Source: Closterium sp. Naga37s-1 (taxonomy: Eukaryota > Streptophyta > Zygnematophyceae > Desmidiales > Closteriaceae). Taken from it: a stretch of DNA of 64,000 bases. The stretch covers positions 697,501-761,500 of the forward strand of contig CANJKZ010000768.1 in assembly GCA_947471745.1 (NCBI GenBank), given 5' to 3'. The position numbers were made by a program, and so were the translations under genes. Below are positions 46,701 to 59,159 of this stretch, piece by piece; the first letter of the stretch is position 1, and each line of letters begins with the position of its first letter. Below the pieces are notes generated by a model, which ran no database searches, was not told the origin of the DNA, and saw only the letters and a list, made by a program, of their open reading frames with translations.

Positions 46701-48980
46701 TAAAGGAAAGGGGAGGGGAGGGAGGGCAAGCGTAAAGGCAGAGTGAAGGGGAGGGGGAGTGGTTGAAGGAGGGGGGAGGGGGTACATGAAAGGTGAGCGT
46801 GCAAGGGGAAAGAGAGGGGGCAAGGGGAGGGATTGAGATGGTTCTGATATTGGTGCATTGGCAAGCGGTGTGTCAGTGCGAGTGGGTGGAAGTGGATGTG
46901 AGAGCAGCAAGCGGGAGCGGAGCGGAGCTGGAGGGGTCAGGGACAAAGGGAGGATTTTGGCACGAGTGGGTGGGAAGGGAGAGTTGCTTGCAGGGTGTTT
47001 TGGAGGGTCCTATTAGAGCTCACACAAGGCATTCTCTAATTCTCACACAAGGCATGCTCTATAGCCTCCGCCAGCCCCATCAGCAGCTCTCTCTTCAGCT
47101 GCCCCTCATTGTCCTTCTAGTGTCTCTCACACATGATGAACGTCACACAATGGCGCCCCAGAACAATCGGTCATCTTGAAAGACAACGATTCTTAGACTC
47201 GTTCGTCACCTCTCACCCACAGCCTCTCGTACTCAACAACTTCACTTCACCCCCCTTCATCCACCCCACTTTCCTTCATCCCCCTTCCTTCATCCCCCTT
47301 CCTTCATCACAACTTCCTTCATTCCCCCTTCCTGCATTCCCCCTTCATCCATCCCCCCTTCATCCACCCCCCCTTCATTCATCCCCCTTCCTTCATCCCC
47401 CCTTCCTTCATCCCCCTTCCTCCATTCCCCCTTCCTTCAAACCCCCTTCCTTCGTCCCCCCTTCATCCCCCCTTCCTTCAACCTTCATCCCCCCTACCTA
47501 CACCAGTCTTCTGAGTGTACTTCACACGCATCCCCACCTCCCACGGCGGCTCATCTGGGCGAGTTCGGGCTTGTCAAATTGCCCCCCAGGCCCGTCAGCT
47601 GCCCCCCCTTCTGAGGCGCCTCAAAAGCCGCCTTCTGAGGTGCCTCAAAACCCCCCAGTGGAACAGCTCTAAGGCTGCTAGTAGTTCTGAATGCTAAGCT
47701 TAGAGAGTCTAGATCAGCAAGGTAGATTGGTAGCATGAATTATGTAAATTTCTGAAAGCAAGAATGGCATACAAGGGATGAACGACTACTCTTATACACA
47801 CTTCTATGACTATGGCACCTTGAGAAGCTCGTTCAGGCCGCCATATTACCTATCTCTGCTGTCACCAGCTAGGAACAGAATATGTACAAGCAATGATCAC
47901 ATCTCTATGCTGGATCCTAGCTGTTCATGTGGAGAAATGCAAAGTACAATCATGATATAGTTCGAGAATAATACTTGCTGACTCATTCTTCGTCTTCATG
48001 ATGATTGCACCTGAGTCTTGTGACGCTGGAACGTAGTTGTAGTTGCATAGCGCGACTTGTTGCCTTGCTGTCGTGAAGATGCTCTCTTCTCTCTTCTCTG
48101 CTGCTTTGCTGGTTGGGAATTCACGTGTGCTTTGGAAAATCCCGAAGCGCACATTTCAGGTTGGGATTTCCAACCTCGAATTTGACATTTCAGGTTGGAG
48201 TTTTTGCCAAAGGTTACAAGTTCGCTAGTGAGCGAACTTTCCTGTGGCGAGTTCGCCTTCGCCCTGTAATACCCAGGCCCGTCAGCTGCCCCCCCTTCAC
48301 CAACTTCTCGCCCTCCTTCCCGCTCTCCCCGCCACCACCTCTGGCGCCGCCAACGCCGCTGTTTGCGCTGCTTGGTGGCGTCCCTGCTCATCTCGCCGCC
48401 GGCCACAGCACCTGCTGCCTCCGCCGCTCCTTCTCGCGCTCCTTCTCCAGCTCCTCCTCTTCGTTCCTACGTCACAAAGAAATCACGCGGGAAACAATGT
48501 TTATACATTGTTCGTAGACTGTCTGAAGTACCTCGTGTCAACATACAACTAACATTATTATGCGGAATGCTTTGAGAGGGGGAGAGATTGTTTGGGGAGT
48601 GCGCAGCCACCCCCCATAAACAAACTATAGGGAGTGTTATAGCATTGTCTAGACATTCCCTGTACCCTATTCAACAGAAATCGTCTAGGTAGAAACACTG
48701 TTACGAACACTCTATAAGGATGAGAATCATGGACTAGAATTTAAAATGAAGGGTCATTTGGCTTTAAACGTTTGTGATAACATCGATATTGGGCCTGTAA
48801 GAGGTGCTGCCCGGTGGTATGTAACTGTTACAGGTCACCAGGTAACACAGGTGAACCCACGGGCAAATCCGGCGTGCAGATCCAGCCAGCACGCTTTGCA
48901 TGCTACCAGGGGTAGCTGGGTGTAGTCCTCGTTATAGCATGACCTTGGGTTTGTGCGGTTGTGTGGTGCCATTAGGGGTC
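46701..48980. other. Intergenic region, no gene recognised
   Basis: Contains CCCCCTTCATCC-type repeats (47260-47490) and a short duplicated TTTCAGGTTGG motif (48150-48200). Open frames are short or low complexity. Confidence 0.4.
47608..47651. repeat. Two tandem near-palindromes of the TTTTGAG/CTCAAAA family
   Basis: CTTCTGAGGCGCCTCAAAAG (47608-47627, one arm mismatch, centre GCGC) and CTTCTGAGGTGCCTCAAAAC (47632-47651) lie side by side. The preceding CAGGCCCGTCAGCTGCCCCC is repeated at about 48275 without palindromes. Confidence 0.75.
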
Positions 48981-48998
48981 TCACTGCACAAATATTAC

Positions 48999-49004
48999 TT
49001 TATT
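48999..49004 (-). terminator. Poly(A) signal for the minus-strand gene
   Basis: TTTATT on the plus strand is AATAAA on the minus strand, about 200 bp beyond the second TAG (49207-49209) of the minus-strand gene, consistent with its 3' end. Confidence 0.4.
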
Positions 49005-49206
49005 AGCGATCCGTCAGCGACAATTTAGCCTACACTTACGAGAGCAAACACACAAAGGACACACACAGGTACACGACACACGGGCAGGGGCGATCGGGTC
49101 GCATTGGACTTTTCGCAGATCGCTGTTGCACATGTACCACCTGGTTGCGACACAGACTGCCCTGCACTGAGCAAAGCGAAAATCAGAAAGGCGATGCCAT
49201 TTCGGG

Positions 49207-52200
49207 CTAGACAATCCCCGTGCGCGGGGTGACCGGCAGAATTGGAGCCTGTGCGATAGCGGGCAGTGTTGGCGACAGGTGCTCCATCCTGTCCTCCAAG
49301 ATGCGGAGCATGCTGTCACGGCGAAAACTCCAGCCGCGCCTCTCGGAATCCCAGAACGGCGGAGAATGCTTGGTGGTGCGGCGGAGAATCACGCTGTGCA
49401 TCTAGCGCTTAACGCGCTCATGATAACAGCGCACACCCTCCTCGTTCTGGGGTGCGCTGCGCTTCAAAGTCCCGCCGCTGACAATCGGAAACTCAACCTG
49501 CACAAGCAGGGAAACATAAATTTAGCACTCAAGGATTGAGAAGCTGACATAAAAGGGAAGCTTAAATGGCTAACACCTGCTACGAAAAGCCAAAAGGCGA
49601 CATGATAGGTGCGCAGCACCAGCGGGGGCGGAATCGGGCGGCGAAACGAGGCGAATATTGCGCGCTCAAACTTCTCCGTTGCAAATGGTATGCCAGCCGC
49701 GTTGCGGTGCCAGGGGTGCAGCTCGAACATCGCATTGCCTGAATCAAGAAAGGAAAAAACGGATCACCCCGATTCAGATTCAACAGAAGCAAACAGGTTC
49801 CGGAAAGGGAATCCACAATAAACGACGCTCTGGACTCACCAGCAGGGTGGTGCTCGATGAACTGCTTGCGCGTGATGCGTGGCACTTCCAGTGTGCTTGG
49901 GGTCACTGGCAGGGAGATGTGTGGATTGAAGCCATCGTTATACGGTATTCCGTGCAGGATGTAGACATACGCTCGTCCCTGCTCCCATTTGGTGTTGCGT
50001 GAGACTTGCATTCGACGAGTAATCCACCCTGCACGTTTCTCGTCGTGCTCCAGCAGCATATGGAGCATGGTGCGGTGTGCCTGACTGGTGATTCGCAGAG
50101 CGCGCGCCAGGAGACGCTCGAGCAGCGCGGGAGGCATCCAAAACGTGAGCTGAGCGACTGACGTGTCGTACGTCAGAATCTTTATCATGTCGTCGACTAT
50201 AGCCTGGCCGGCAACAGGCGAGCGCGCAGGAAGCATATAACAGAGAAGTAGGGTTAGTTGGAGAATAACGCAGACGTCCAGTTTTTTTTAACAAATGGAA
50301 AAGTCGCACCGCCAGATGCTCAATCACGAACCTTGAACCCGTCGTCAATATTCGGGAAGAACACGTGCGCCTCCTGAAGACGGTCGGCCCAGTTGGCATC
50401 CCAAAAACGTTTGGCCCAAAAAGCTCCCCCCAGGTTACCCACAGCTTACCCCCTGGGGGGGTACCTCGGGGTACCCCTAGGTAACCCGCGGGTGACCTCT
50501 GCAGCTTTCACTTCGCGTGGTGACCCCGAGGTCTCCCACAGGTGGTGACCCACGGGAAACCCCTCCCAACCTATCGGAACGAATCACACGCGAGCCGCTC
50601 CTCGCTGTAAAATGCATCGCCAACACTTTGAGTTTGGCTACAGTAGACTAACGACACTAGAATAAAACCGTCAAACATATTTCACAAACCTGAAAGTAGC
50701 ATTCCGTTATAGCTCTATAACTTTTGATAAATACGATACCTAATCCTGCTTCTATATCATTTTGCAAGAATGATCCTACTTTTAGCAGTTACCAAATTCA
50801 CTTTATATATTATACCCGTTTGCAATAATTATCACTTCCAATATTCAATCTGCACATTAAAGTACAACATTGCAGAACACAATTACTATTTTTAACACTT
50901 TCTAACATGCAAACAACGTCCACCCTACACACAGCACGTTATAACTATTGACACTCACTTAGGAGAGCTCCCGCACAGACCTCACTACCCATGTTTAATT
51001 ATGTGCTCCTGCAACACACGAGACATACAAAAACAAGAACAAAACAGATAGCATGTTCTTACCTCACGAATACGTGATATAGGGTGACAAGATCGCCATC
51101 CGTATTCTGCAGAGAGTGGCGATATTCAGTCGGGGAGGGTGGGGTAAGAGTGAGGAATGCGTAGTTTAAATGACTTTGCGACAAAGCCAATGAAAAGGAA
51201 TGACACAAGTCCTGTGACAGGGAGAGTGCACGAGGAAACCTGGCTGCTGATGAAGAAAACGGTGACAATGAAAGCCATGAAGCAAACGGAATGAGCGGCG
51301 CTCTTCCTGCAACCCCACCGTACAGCATTTTAGCTTACCTCACGAGGAGCACTAGGAGATTCACTGAACAAAGATTCTTAGGTCGATACGCGTCGACGTC
51401 GAAAAACCACGCTTTGCTCCTCGTGTTCGATAATCTGCCATGAAGAACCGATCATGAAATAACAGAGATTAGTGCATGTCATTCAAGCAACGGCAACATA
51501 TAAAGTACTATGACGTCGCTGGTCAAAAAGAGACTTGACCTAATTCCTAAACTTAAACGCGAAACTTAACCACCATTAGAATCTGACCAGAGCTAATCGC
51601 GACAAGCTGCTACTAGTTCAAGTAAGCTGCCTGGAGCTCTCATAGTAGCTGCTCTACGTGAGTATCACGAGCTGAAAACGACCTTAGAAATGACGAGTGG
51701 ATAACAGGAAGGATAAAAATAAGTACTCAAAAGGTGCTGGGAGAGGAGAGGCAGTAGCAGGTGGTGTCGAAAGCTCCGATTGGTTGGTGAACTGAATTGT
51801 GCCACGTAACCCAACCCATCACTGTACCTACCATGTATTGAGCGATGCGATAGTAAACTGAGAATCAGAGAAGAAACAACCGTGATTTATCAATTCGACA
51901 TCACGAGAAACGAAGTGTACAGTAAAAGAATGCCGTGCCATTCCCGTACGTGGCTGCCTTGGCAGAAACAGAATAGCGACAAAATAGGCAGGGCCATGAA
52001 CTTTCCCGCCAAAGTTGGGGAACCTCGGGGTACCCTCCCGAACTGTGCAGCTTTCTGATTGGTCTAATTTTCTGTTACACGTTCTGAGCTAAGGTTGGCG
52101 GTCGTCGCTGACGTCGCCAGTGTCTGGGGGTAAGCTGTCGGTAACTCATAGGGAACTTGTGGGTCACCCCGTGAGGGTGACTCTGGGGTCACCATCATTC

Positions 52201-54425
52201 TCGAAGTGATTTCGGCGTTTCGATTTTTGGGCCGGGCCATACCAGGCGTGGCTCGACCCCTGGTGTTCGCCCGTCGAATCTCACGGGCGAGAGCCACTTC
52301 CACCATGGGCGCCCGTGTCTCGCCTGTTACCTCTGCCTGTCGCCCGCTGACGCGGCCCGCAGCTGTGCGTTGGCGTGATGGCGCGGGCTCATCCACTGCG
52401 ACGTCACATGCGCAAGCGGCCCGTGGCGCGTCACGCGGAGCTGAAGGGCTCCTGGCCGGGCCGCGATTCCCCTTGAGCCTCTCAATCGTCTGGTTCGGCT
52501 CGTGAATATGACGTTCCTGCTCCGCGACCCGGGCGGCAATCGCAGCGTCGATCGACACGTCAGCAGTGGATGGCGCATGTGTGGTGTTAGCCGTGCGGCG
52601 GTTCCCTGTGGGCCCACGCCCACTGGGGCGCTGCTCCTCTGCAGTGGCCTGGCTCGATGACGCCATCACCTCGGATATAGGGCGGTGCTCGCGGCCTTCA
52701 GCTGCGAGACGAGAGGTCAAGAGAACGCATCCGACCAAGCGCGTGTAAGACCGTCAGTGTAAAAACATGTTGCGCACATTCACAAGCATAGTATTACTGT
52801 CTCCTCGTACATAGCATTCACAAACATACTACCTTCAGCCTCCTCGTCCACAGGGAGTTCTTCAGGCATCCAGCTGTCCTCCTTGTCGTCATCGTCCTCC
52901 ACGTCCAGGCGGTCTTCCTGGCGGTCCGCCCACGGCAGGTACTCGGTCTCTGTTTCTGCACGCGGCTCGTTGCCAGGCGTGGTGTCTTCGGATGTAGACG
53001 GTACGCGACCGGCATGTCCGCCGGTGCAAGGAGATTGAGTTCCACAGCCATAATACACCATGTCGTCACTCGAGTTCCGCACGCCGGCATTGCTCCTGCC
53101 AGAGCGCCTGACAGGTGAGTACGGAGAAGGTGCAGGCTCCATCATCAACTGTGTTGAGCTAGACTAGAATGTTACGGGAACATATGACAGTGCCATACAA
53201 CGGTCTTCTTAAAAATACCCACCGTCGCAAGGACATCTCGCGGATAAGGTTACAGCCTAGATGACCGCGCCTAGCTGGCAACGTCATCTCTGAAATATCT
53301 GCATTCGCACCAATAGAAACGCCGGGCGGTGTCTACACAGTACGTCTTTGACGTCCACGTGAGATTATCTTTAACAACGCGGACAGTTTCCGCCGTGCTC
53401 TCGAATGGATATTTCATAGCTTGGATGGCAGGGTGGATAGCGGATTGCGCGGGAAACACCCGCGCGTGTCCCTCACGCATGTAAGGCTGGGTCATTTTGA
53501 CATATCAGGAAGGAACTAATCGTGTCATACGGCCGCACCGTAGTTGCACCAGCCAATCCGGCATGGCCTATCAGGTAGACACGGCTTGTCGTGGAAGGGG
53601 CATATGTGCTGGGTGTCGTGACTGTGTACCATCCGTTCTTTGCCAGCGCAACTGAGCCGTTCATGACATGCGAAAATTGCCTGTACTGGTAGAGCTTTGG
53701 CTGCTCGATCTTGAACTGACAGTAGACCCACTGTGCATCCTCCGCGCGGAAAAAATGTAGCGGCCATGTTCAAGCTGCGCACGGAACCAAGAGGGTGAAT
53801 AAGAGGAGCTCAGCGTATTTCACCTAAGTTGCCATGTTGAGATACTTACCACCCACCCTTCACTCATCGCGAAGTGCATGAGATATGTTTGATAATCAAG
53901 CCTTGACGCAACAAGGTTGTGCAGGCTGGTTGCAGTGTAATCTACTTTCCGGTGTCCACATCGAATGATGCGCAAAAACGCATCTGCCTGAGAGTGGATG
54001 GTTTTGGTGTCACGTGCATCGCGCAACACCGCGCAGATACGCGCGTTGTCAATGAAGGACAGCGCAACGCCATGCCCGCCGCAGCGTGCAGCCCGCAAAG
54101 CCTGTAGGGCGTCCTCCCTTTGAGTAGCCGCTCGGATATGACGGGACGGCACGAGATGCTCGATGCTTCTGGTCAACTTACGTGGCGTCGGAACATCACC
54201 ATTGTCGAAGATGCGCGTGAATTCGTGTTGCATCAGAACTGCTGCGATCTCTGGGAAGTCGCAAACAAGGACTGCAACAGAAGGCGGGCGGGTGAGACAG
54301 TTGCGAACCCTGGGCCACCTTGGACCAGCATATCTTGTCGATTCATAGCGTCTACTTCCGTCCCTCGCGCAGCGCCAACCACTTTTTCCAGATTCAACGT
54401 CGCCCTTGGGAATCACGGACGCCAT
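49207..54425 (-). CDS. Unrecognised multi-exon gene with lesions
   Basis: Reading from 54425 (MASVIPKGDVES): exon 54425-53850 ends at GTAAGT. Exon 53774 to about 53271 needs a one-base change in a T run near 53755 and another in an A run near 53502 to keep a clearly protein-like frame (EDAQWVYCQFKIEQPK, RVYLIGHAGLAG, YMREGHARVFPAQSAI). Exon 53148-52833 is acidic; exon 52701-52193 joins it in frame and is predicted helical (ARVAEQERHI, QTIERLKG). A 1.7-kb break follows, then exons about 50428-50332 (DANWADRLQEAHVFFP), 50203-49840, 49738-49577 and 49497 onward. A TAG at 49402-49404 interrupts the frame, which continues protein-like (TKHSPPFWDSERRGWSFRRD) to 49207. Divergent from the Plavaka-like gene. 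Function unknown; it may be a second gene of that transposon or a host gene. Confidence 0.55.
50433..50550. repeat. Cluster of GGTNACC palindromes (left)
   Basis: GGTTACC, GGTAACC and three GGTGACC sites within 120 bp, plus GGTACC-type repeats. ACCTCGGGGTACCC at about 50464 recurs at about 52021 in direct orientation. GTTACCCACAGCTTACCCCC (50434) has an inverted near-copy at 52125-52145. Confidence 0.7.
50551..52019. other. AT-rich segment interrupting the minus-strand gene
   Basis: 1.5 kb of markedly AT-richer DNA than the coding segments on either side, bounded by the GGTNACC clusters. It may be a long intron or an inserted non-autonomous element. No coding frame of note. Confidence 0.45.
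52020..52193. repeat. Cluster of GGTNACC palindromes (right)
   Basis: GGTCACC at 52162-52168 and 52187-52193, a GGTGACT between them and ACCTCGGGGTACCC at 52021. The inverted near-copy of the left cluster's GTTACC...CAGCTTACCCCC motif lies at 52123-52145. Confidence 0.7.
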
Positions 54426-55020
54426 GATGGCAAGAATTTTGGGATGTTGCAAGTTTCTCTGTCAGGTTGAGACATTGCAGGGTTTGGCATAAAATGCGAA
54501 GCCTTTGACATTGTAAAATTGCGCCTTGGGGAATTGACGATTTGGCGAAACTTACGAATACGCATGAGCACAGTAATGTAGCTCGGTTGATATGTTTCGC
54601 AGCCATCGTACAGACCCCTATCCAAGTCAGCATATTTGCCCCGCATGCTGTGTCATTGTCGTGCTCCCATAAGTTGGCATGGGTTGTGGAGATCTGCCAC
54701 ATCCCGTTAACGACCAATCATTTACACTGCCTTCGCGGCATTCGACACAGTTCCGCCCCCCATCCTCGTTGGAAACTCAGTTGACCAATACCGCACGTGT
54801 TTGACACAGTTTTGGATTCGTTTTGATAACCTTGGCGCAGTTGTATCCACTCAGCTTTACTCGTAGCTACCGTAAAACAGCCAAGCCACTGTAATCCTCT
54901 CCAAGTATATTAACCGAGGTACTGCACGTGTTAGAAGGACATGGTTTTATCTCGCCAAGGGCACATCCTCACCAACAACACCCTCAATATACGTATGAGA
55001 TCATCCTGCTGGGGTTTCAA
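54426..55020. promoter_or_regulatory. Bidirectional intergenic region
   Basis: Separates the divergent minus-strand gene and the Plavaka-like gene. AT-richer than its flanks; no clear TATA box could be assigned to either side. Confidence 0.3.
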
Positions 55021-58000
55021 ATGCCCAGGCAATTGGCTTTGTACGCCTGCGAGCGATGTAGGGACCGCTTTCGCTCTCGCACGACATTGTTTACTCACAA
55101 GCGTTGGAAGGAAGCCTGCATCATCCGTGCTTCACGCTTTATAAGGTCAACACCTGGCCATGGCGCGACTGCTGGCGGTGCGGGCGACGAGGCCGACCCT
55201 GCGCAGCTCACCGACGATGAGATGCCCGAGCTTAACTCAGACGACGAGGTGGATTTGCATGATGGTGCTACGGCACAGGGGCGCCAAGATGAGGTAAGCT
55301 TATTATTTGCTATGCGCAAACATGCATGTCGTTATCATTTGACTGCGGCCTGACGTCCTTGTTTGAAACATGCGCTCACATTCAGGAATTTGGCGACAAG
55401 GACGAGGAGACAGACGAGGAGGAACTCGCATCATCGGACGAGGAAGGGGATGCCGCTGTGCTTCTGGATGGTATTGAAAGTGCGCCCGAGGGCACGTTTC
55501 GCCCAGAGGAGAATTTCGACACCCTGATGGAGGTTTTCCGGTTCATTGTGGGCTGCAACAACGGAGTCGGTCTATCCAATGAAAGTACCGTGTGGCTACT
55601 GAACCTTTTGCGCGACTAGCGACTTGACCTGGAGCTGATTCGACACTGGCGCACTCTCTTTGCGGTGATACGGTTCGGCATGTCGCTGCTCATGTCGAGG
55701 CGCCAGTACGATACGATCCCGTTCACCATTCCAAGGTGGGATGGCGAGTTCCAAGTGATCCGTGCAAATGGGAGAGAGGTAAGCGCGCCTCTGCTATGTC
55801 AGAATCTGGTAGTTCAATACGGTGTTTGCTGCTCTCTAGTTCAGTAAACCCTGATGGAAGGCGGCTTTGCGGATGCACGCAGGCATTAATCGAGATTCTT
55901 GGGAATCCGGAGAACGCCGAAGGGTTCGTGCTCCGTCCACGACGGGTGAACAGTGCTGCAGGTCGAGTTTACACAACGCCAGAAACCACCACGTTCTGGG
56001 AGGAGGCTCAAGTGGCGGCGGAAATGGAGTATGGACCCGGCGTTGTGGTTGTTCCTCTTATCCTCTCGAGCGACGCGACGATTCTGAGCGGAAACGAGCG
56101 CACTAGAGTATGGGCGGTGTACCTCTCCATCGCAAACATCCCGCTGAGGAGGCGGTGGATGGACTGCGGGAAACTGCTTCTGGCGATGCTGCCGTTTCCG
56201 CCGCAGAACATGACACCCGCCATGAAGGTGGAGCTATTCCAGGCTGCCATGAAAATTGTTCTCGCAGACCTGATTGTCGCGAGCCACACGTAAGTACCAA
56301 TCTGACGTTGCATGTTTTCATAGGGCTTTTCTGCATGAGTCCCAGGACTGAAAGGTACACTAGCTCGTGGTTCAGATTGCTTCTCTGTCCGCAAGTGTTG
56401 ACTCTATGTGTTACGTTTTGGCTACAACCGCAAAAGTGGGCAGTAACCTGGCAGCCGAGGACCCGTTCGGGGTGGATCGCTTCTTCCTACCCTTGCTATT
56501 CTCCTACGTGGCCGACTACCCAGAGACCTGCAAGGTCTCATGCATGCAGCAACTCGGCTCTGCGATGCCGTGCTCCCTCTGCTACGTGGGGCGTGGTGAT
56601 CTTCGCGACATGGACCGCGAACCGGCCAAGCACCGCATGGTGGAACAGCAGAAAGATCTGGTGCGCGATCACATGGAGGTGAAAGCGCACTTGACGATTC
56701 CTGTCTCGGTAACCGGTCCTACCTCAAGGCCTAACACATGAAGTCTCGATGCGTGCTGACTTACACGTTTGTCTCTGTTATTACTTATTCGCTGTTCTCT
56801 CCTCCCCAACCCGTTCCATGCGTGTCAGAGCTTCTTGTGGGCATTCAACTTCAGTAGGTCCCTGTGGGGCAACACGTACCTATCGCAGATGCCCGATATA
56901 CTGCATGCGATCTACATCGGCTTCTGGCTGTACATTCGGAGCATCCTACGCGGCAGCGCATGATGGCCAGGCGCAAGGATGAGTGAGTGTGATCGTGTTT
57001 GTGCTTGGGGCTGCCCAGTCTTGTGGGCAGCATGGTTTTTCCTATCTTGACCACAAATGGTATGGACACTGTCGTGGCAGGCGCATGACGAAGATGTACC
57101 CCGACGCTCGCCTGGCTGGCCTTCGCTCTCCAGGGTCTGGAAGCTACTGGGCTAGTGGCGCCAACTTCACTACAAGCAAGCATGCGTCGGCGATGATGGT
57201 GCGACTGACGCTTTCGTGGCAGAATGGCAGTTTTCCCATTAATGCTATGTGTATGTCGTGTGTCATGCATGTCTGACATAGACACTTGCCTCATCACAGC
57301 TTGCGCCGTTCGCGCTCGAGGGCGAGGGGGAGATCGTGTCCAGGCTGGTGCTGGTCACGATGCTCCAACGGCACGAGTCCGGCGTGTGAGCTCCGTATCA
57401 CTCGGATACGTCGCTGGGAGATTTTGAGGAAGCTACGAAGAGGTGAACCCTGGTCTATCGCGCTTGAGTGGCGAATGCTCGCAGCCGGTACTAACATGTG
57501 GGTGTTTGTGTCCGCGGGATGATTCAGACGGTAGAGGACGTCTTCCCACGCGAAGGGGATGGGTGGAACCTGATTAAGGTCCACCTTCTCACACACGTGC
57601 CCGAATTGATCAGGAGGGGTGGACTCCCGCAGGAGTACTCGGCGGCCGTGTACGAGAACGCGCACATCCGCACGTGCAAGCTGTCGTACACAACATCTAA
57701 CCACCGCCAGCCACTGCAGGCCATCGCCGCCCACAACGTGCGCGCCTCTGCGATGGCGCAACTGACCTTTGCTCTCCCAGCCCGCAGGCGCAACCAGACC
57801 GCGCTGACCCGGGTGAGAACGGTCAACATACTGGTTGCACGCAAAGACGTCAGTGCGCTCAGAGTTACTGGTATTTGTCCACGATGATTGTTTGTTTACT
57901 CGATCTGCATTGATGCAACCACACACAGGCCATCGCAACGGGCACCCCTGACGCTTGCGCGGAGGTCCCTCACTGCACGGCCCGACCACGAGAGCAACGC

Positions 58001-58359
58001 GGCCTCTGTCTTTGAGGAGATCGACATGGCCGTGGGGGGGCTCCTGTACTTCTACGACACTGTGATGCGCAACGCCGGCCTGCGGCCGTTCCCGGCATGG
58101 GTATGCGCCTAATCCCTATACGACCGTGGAGAGCATAGCCTGGGCATCCTAGTATAAGTGCGTTCCAGACATGCGTGCGTCTCGACTGGGCTTGGCGGAT
58201 GCAATGCCGCAGAGTGTGCACCCCGCAATAGGGAGGCATGGTTTTCTACGCGTGACCCACGCATCTCCTATCCCCCCAACCTTTCACTCCTTACCTTACG
58301 TGCACCCCCGCCCATCAGTAGGTAGGTACCCTGTTCCGTCTTGCCGGGTTCACCCTATA

Positions 58360-58390
<31 letters not shown>

Positions 58391-58879
58391 GCCCACCCTC
58401 CCCTTCCAAGCAACCAAATTTAAACTTGACGGATGTGGCCTCTGGTTGCTTGCCCTTGTCACCATGTATCTAACAAGCGCACACGGCCGTAGCTCTGCCG
58501 GCCTTCCCCGCTGGTTACGGGCACATCAAGCCCCACTACGCCCGTGCCGCTACATCTCTGCATGGCCACACGGCCTTCTCCTACATGGAGTACCTGTCTT
58601 CCGCTGGACATACCGTGTACGGACGACTAATCCTGCTACTGGATGCAGAGCGACCGCTGGATGACAGCAACTACGAGTCGGCAGAGGTGGCTGTGCTGCA
58701 GAGGCTGACCCAACAGGGGTGTGATGAGTGCATGGGTTGTCAGGTGCTCGGCCCGCCCGGGCGCTGTCGTCCCCATTGACAGGCTCAAGCGCGCTATCCA
58801 CTGCGTCCCATCATTCGAAGAGAAGGACGTGTGGTTCCTGAACAAGTGGGCGTACCTGGTGAACCAGGAACTGAACTAG
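55021..58879 (+). pseudogene. Plavaka-like (EnSpm/CACTA) transposase, intron-containing
   Basis: Start at 55021 (MPRQLALYACERCRD) begins with a C-x2-C zinc-finger-like segment, then a Glu/Asp-rich linker. Exons: 55021-55293, 55386-55778, 55883-56289, 56396-56708, 56829 to about 56990, 57081 onward, about 57300-57390, 57528-57812, about 57925-58100 and about 58500-58879. Hallmarks in order: PLILSSDAT with the first catalytic-type Asp, VYLSIANIPL, LLFSYVADYPE, a CxxC pair (PCSLCYVG), MPDILHAIYIGFW, YPDARLAGL, and HLLTHVPELIR followed by ENAHIRTCKLSYTTSNH. These match my knowledge of Plavaka transposases, common in fungi. A TAG at 55617-55619 and a frame change near 56955 suggest inactivity. A run of 28 C lies in the last intron (58363-58390). 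Terminal inverted repeats were not found. Confidence 0.75.
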
Positions 58880-59153
58880 ATGCAGGACACTAAGTAAGGG
58901 GTAGAGCCACCAAGCATCTATGCTCTTCCCAAGTCCCCAACATGCAGCCTACCACGCGCGTGCGCAGCTCGTGCCCCAAGTACTTCCAGCGACTTCAGCG
59001 TTAATGCTGCGCTCCATGTGGCAGCAGTTGTGGTATTTATGTTAGCTTATAAAATGCTCGCACTACAGAAATATTAGTATATTAGTGCCATAATGGCACG
59101 CGCTGTGATGTTTCCGTGTGTTTTGCGATTATAAGCATGATCCCTATATGTAC

Positions 59154-59159
59154 AATAAA
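59154..59159 (+). terminator. Poly(A) signal of Plavaka-like gene
   Basis: AATAAA about 275 bp after the TAG stop at 58877-58879. Confidence 0.5.
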
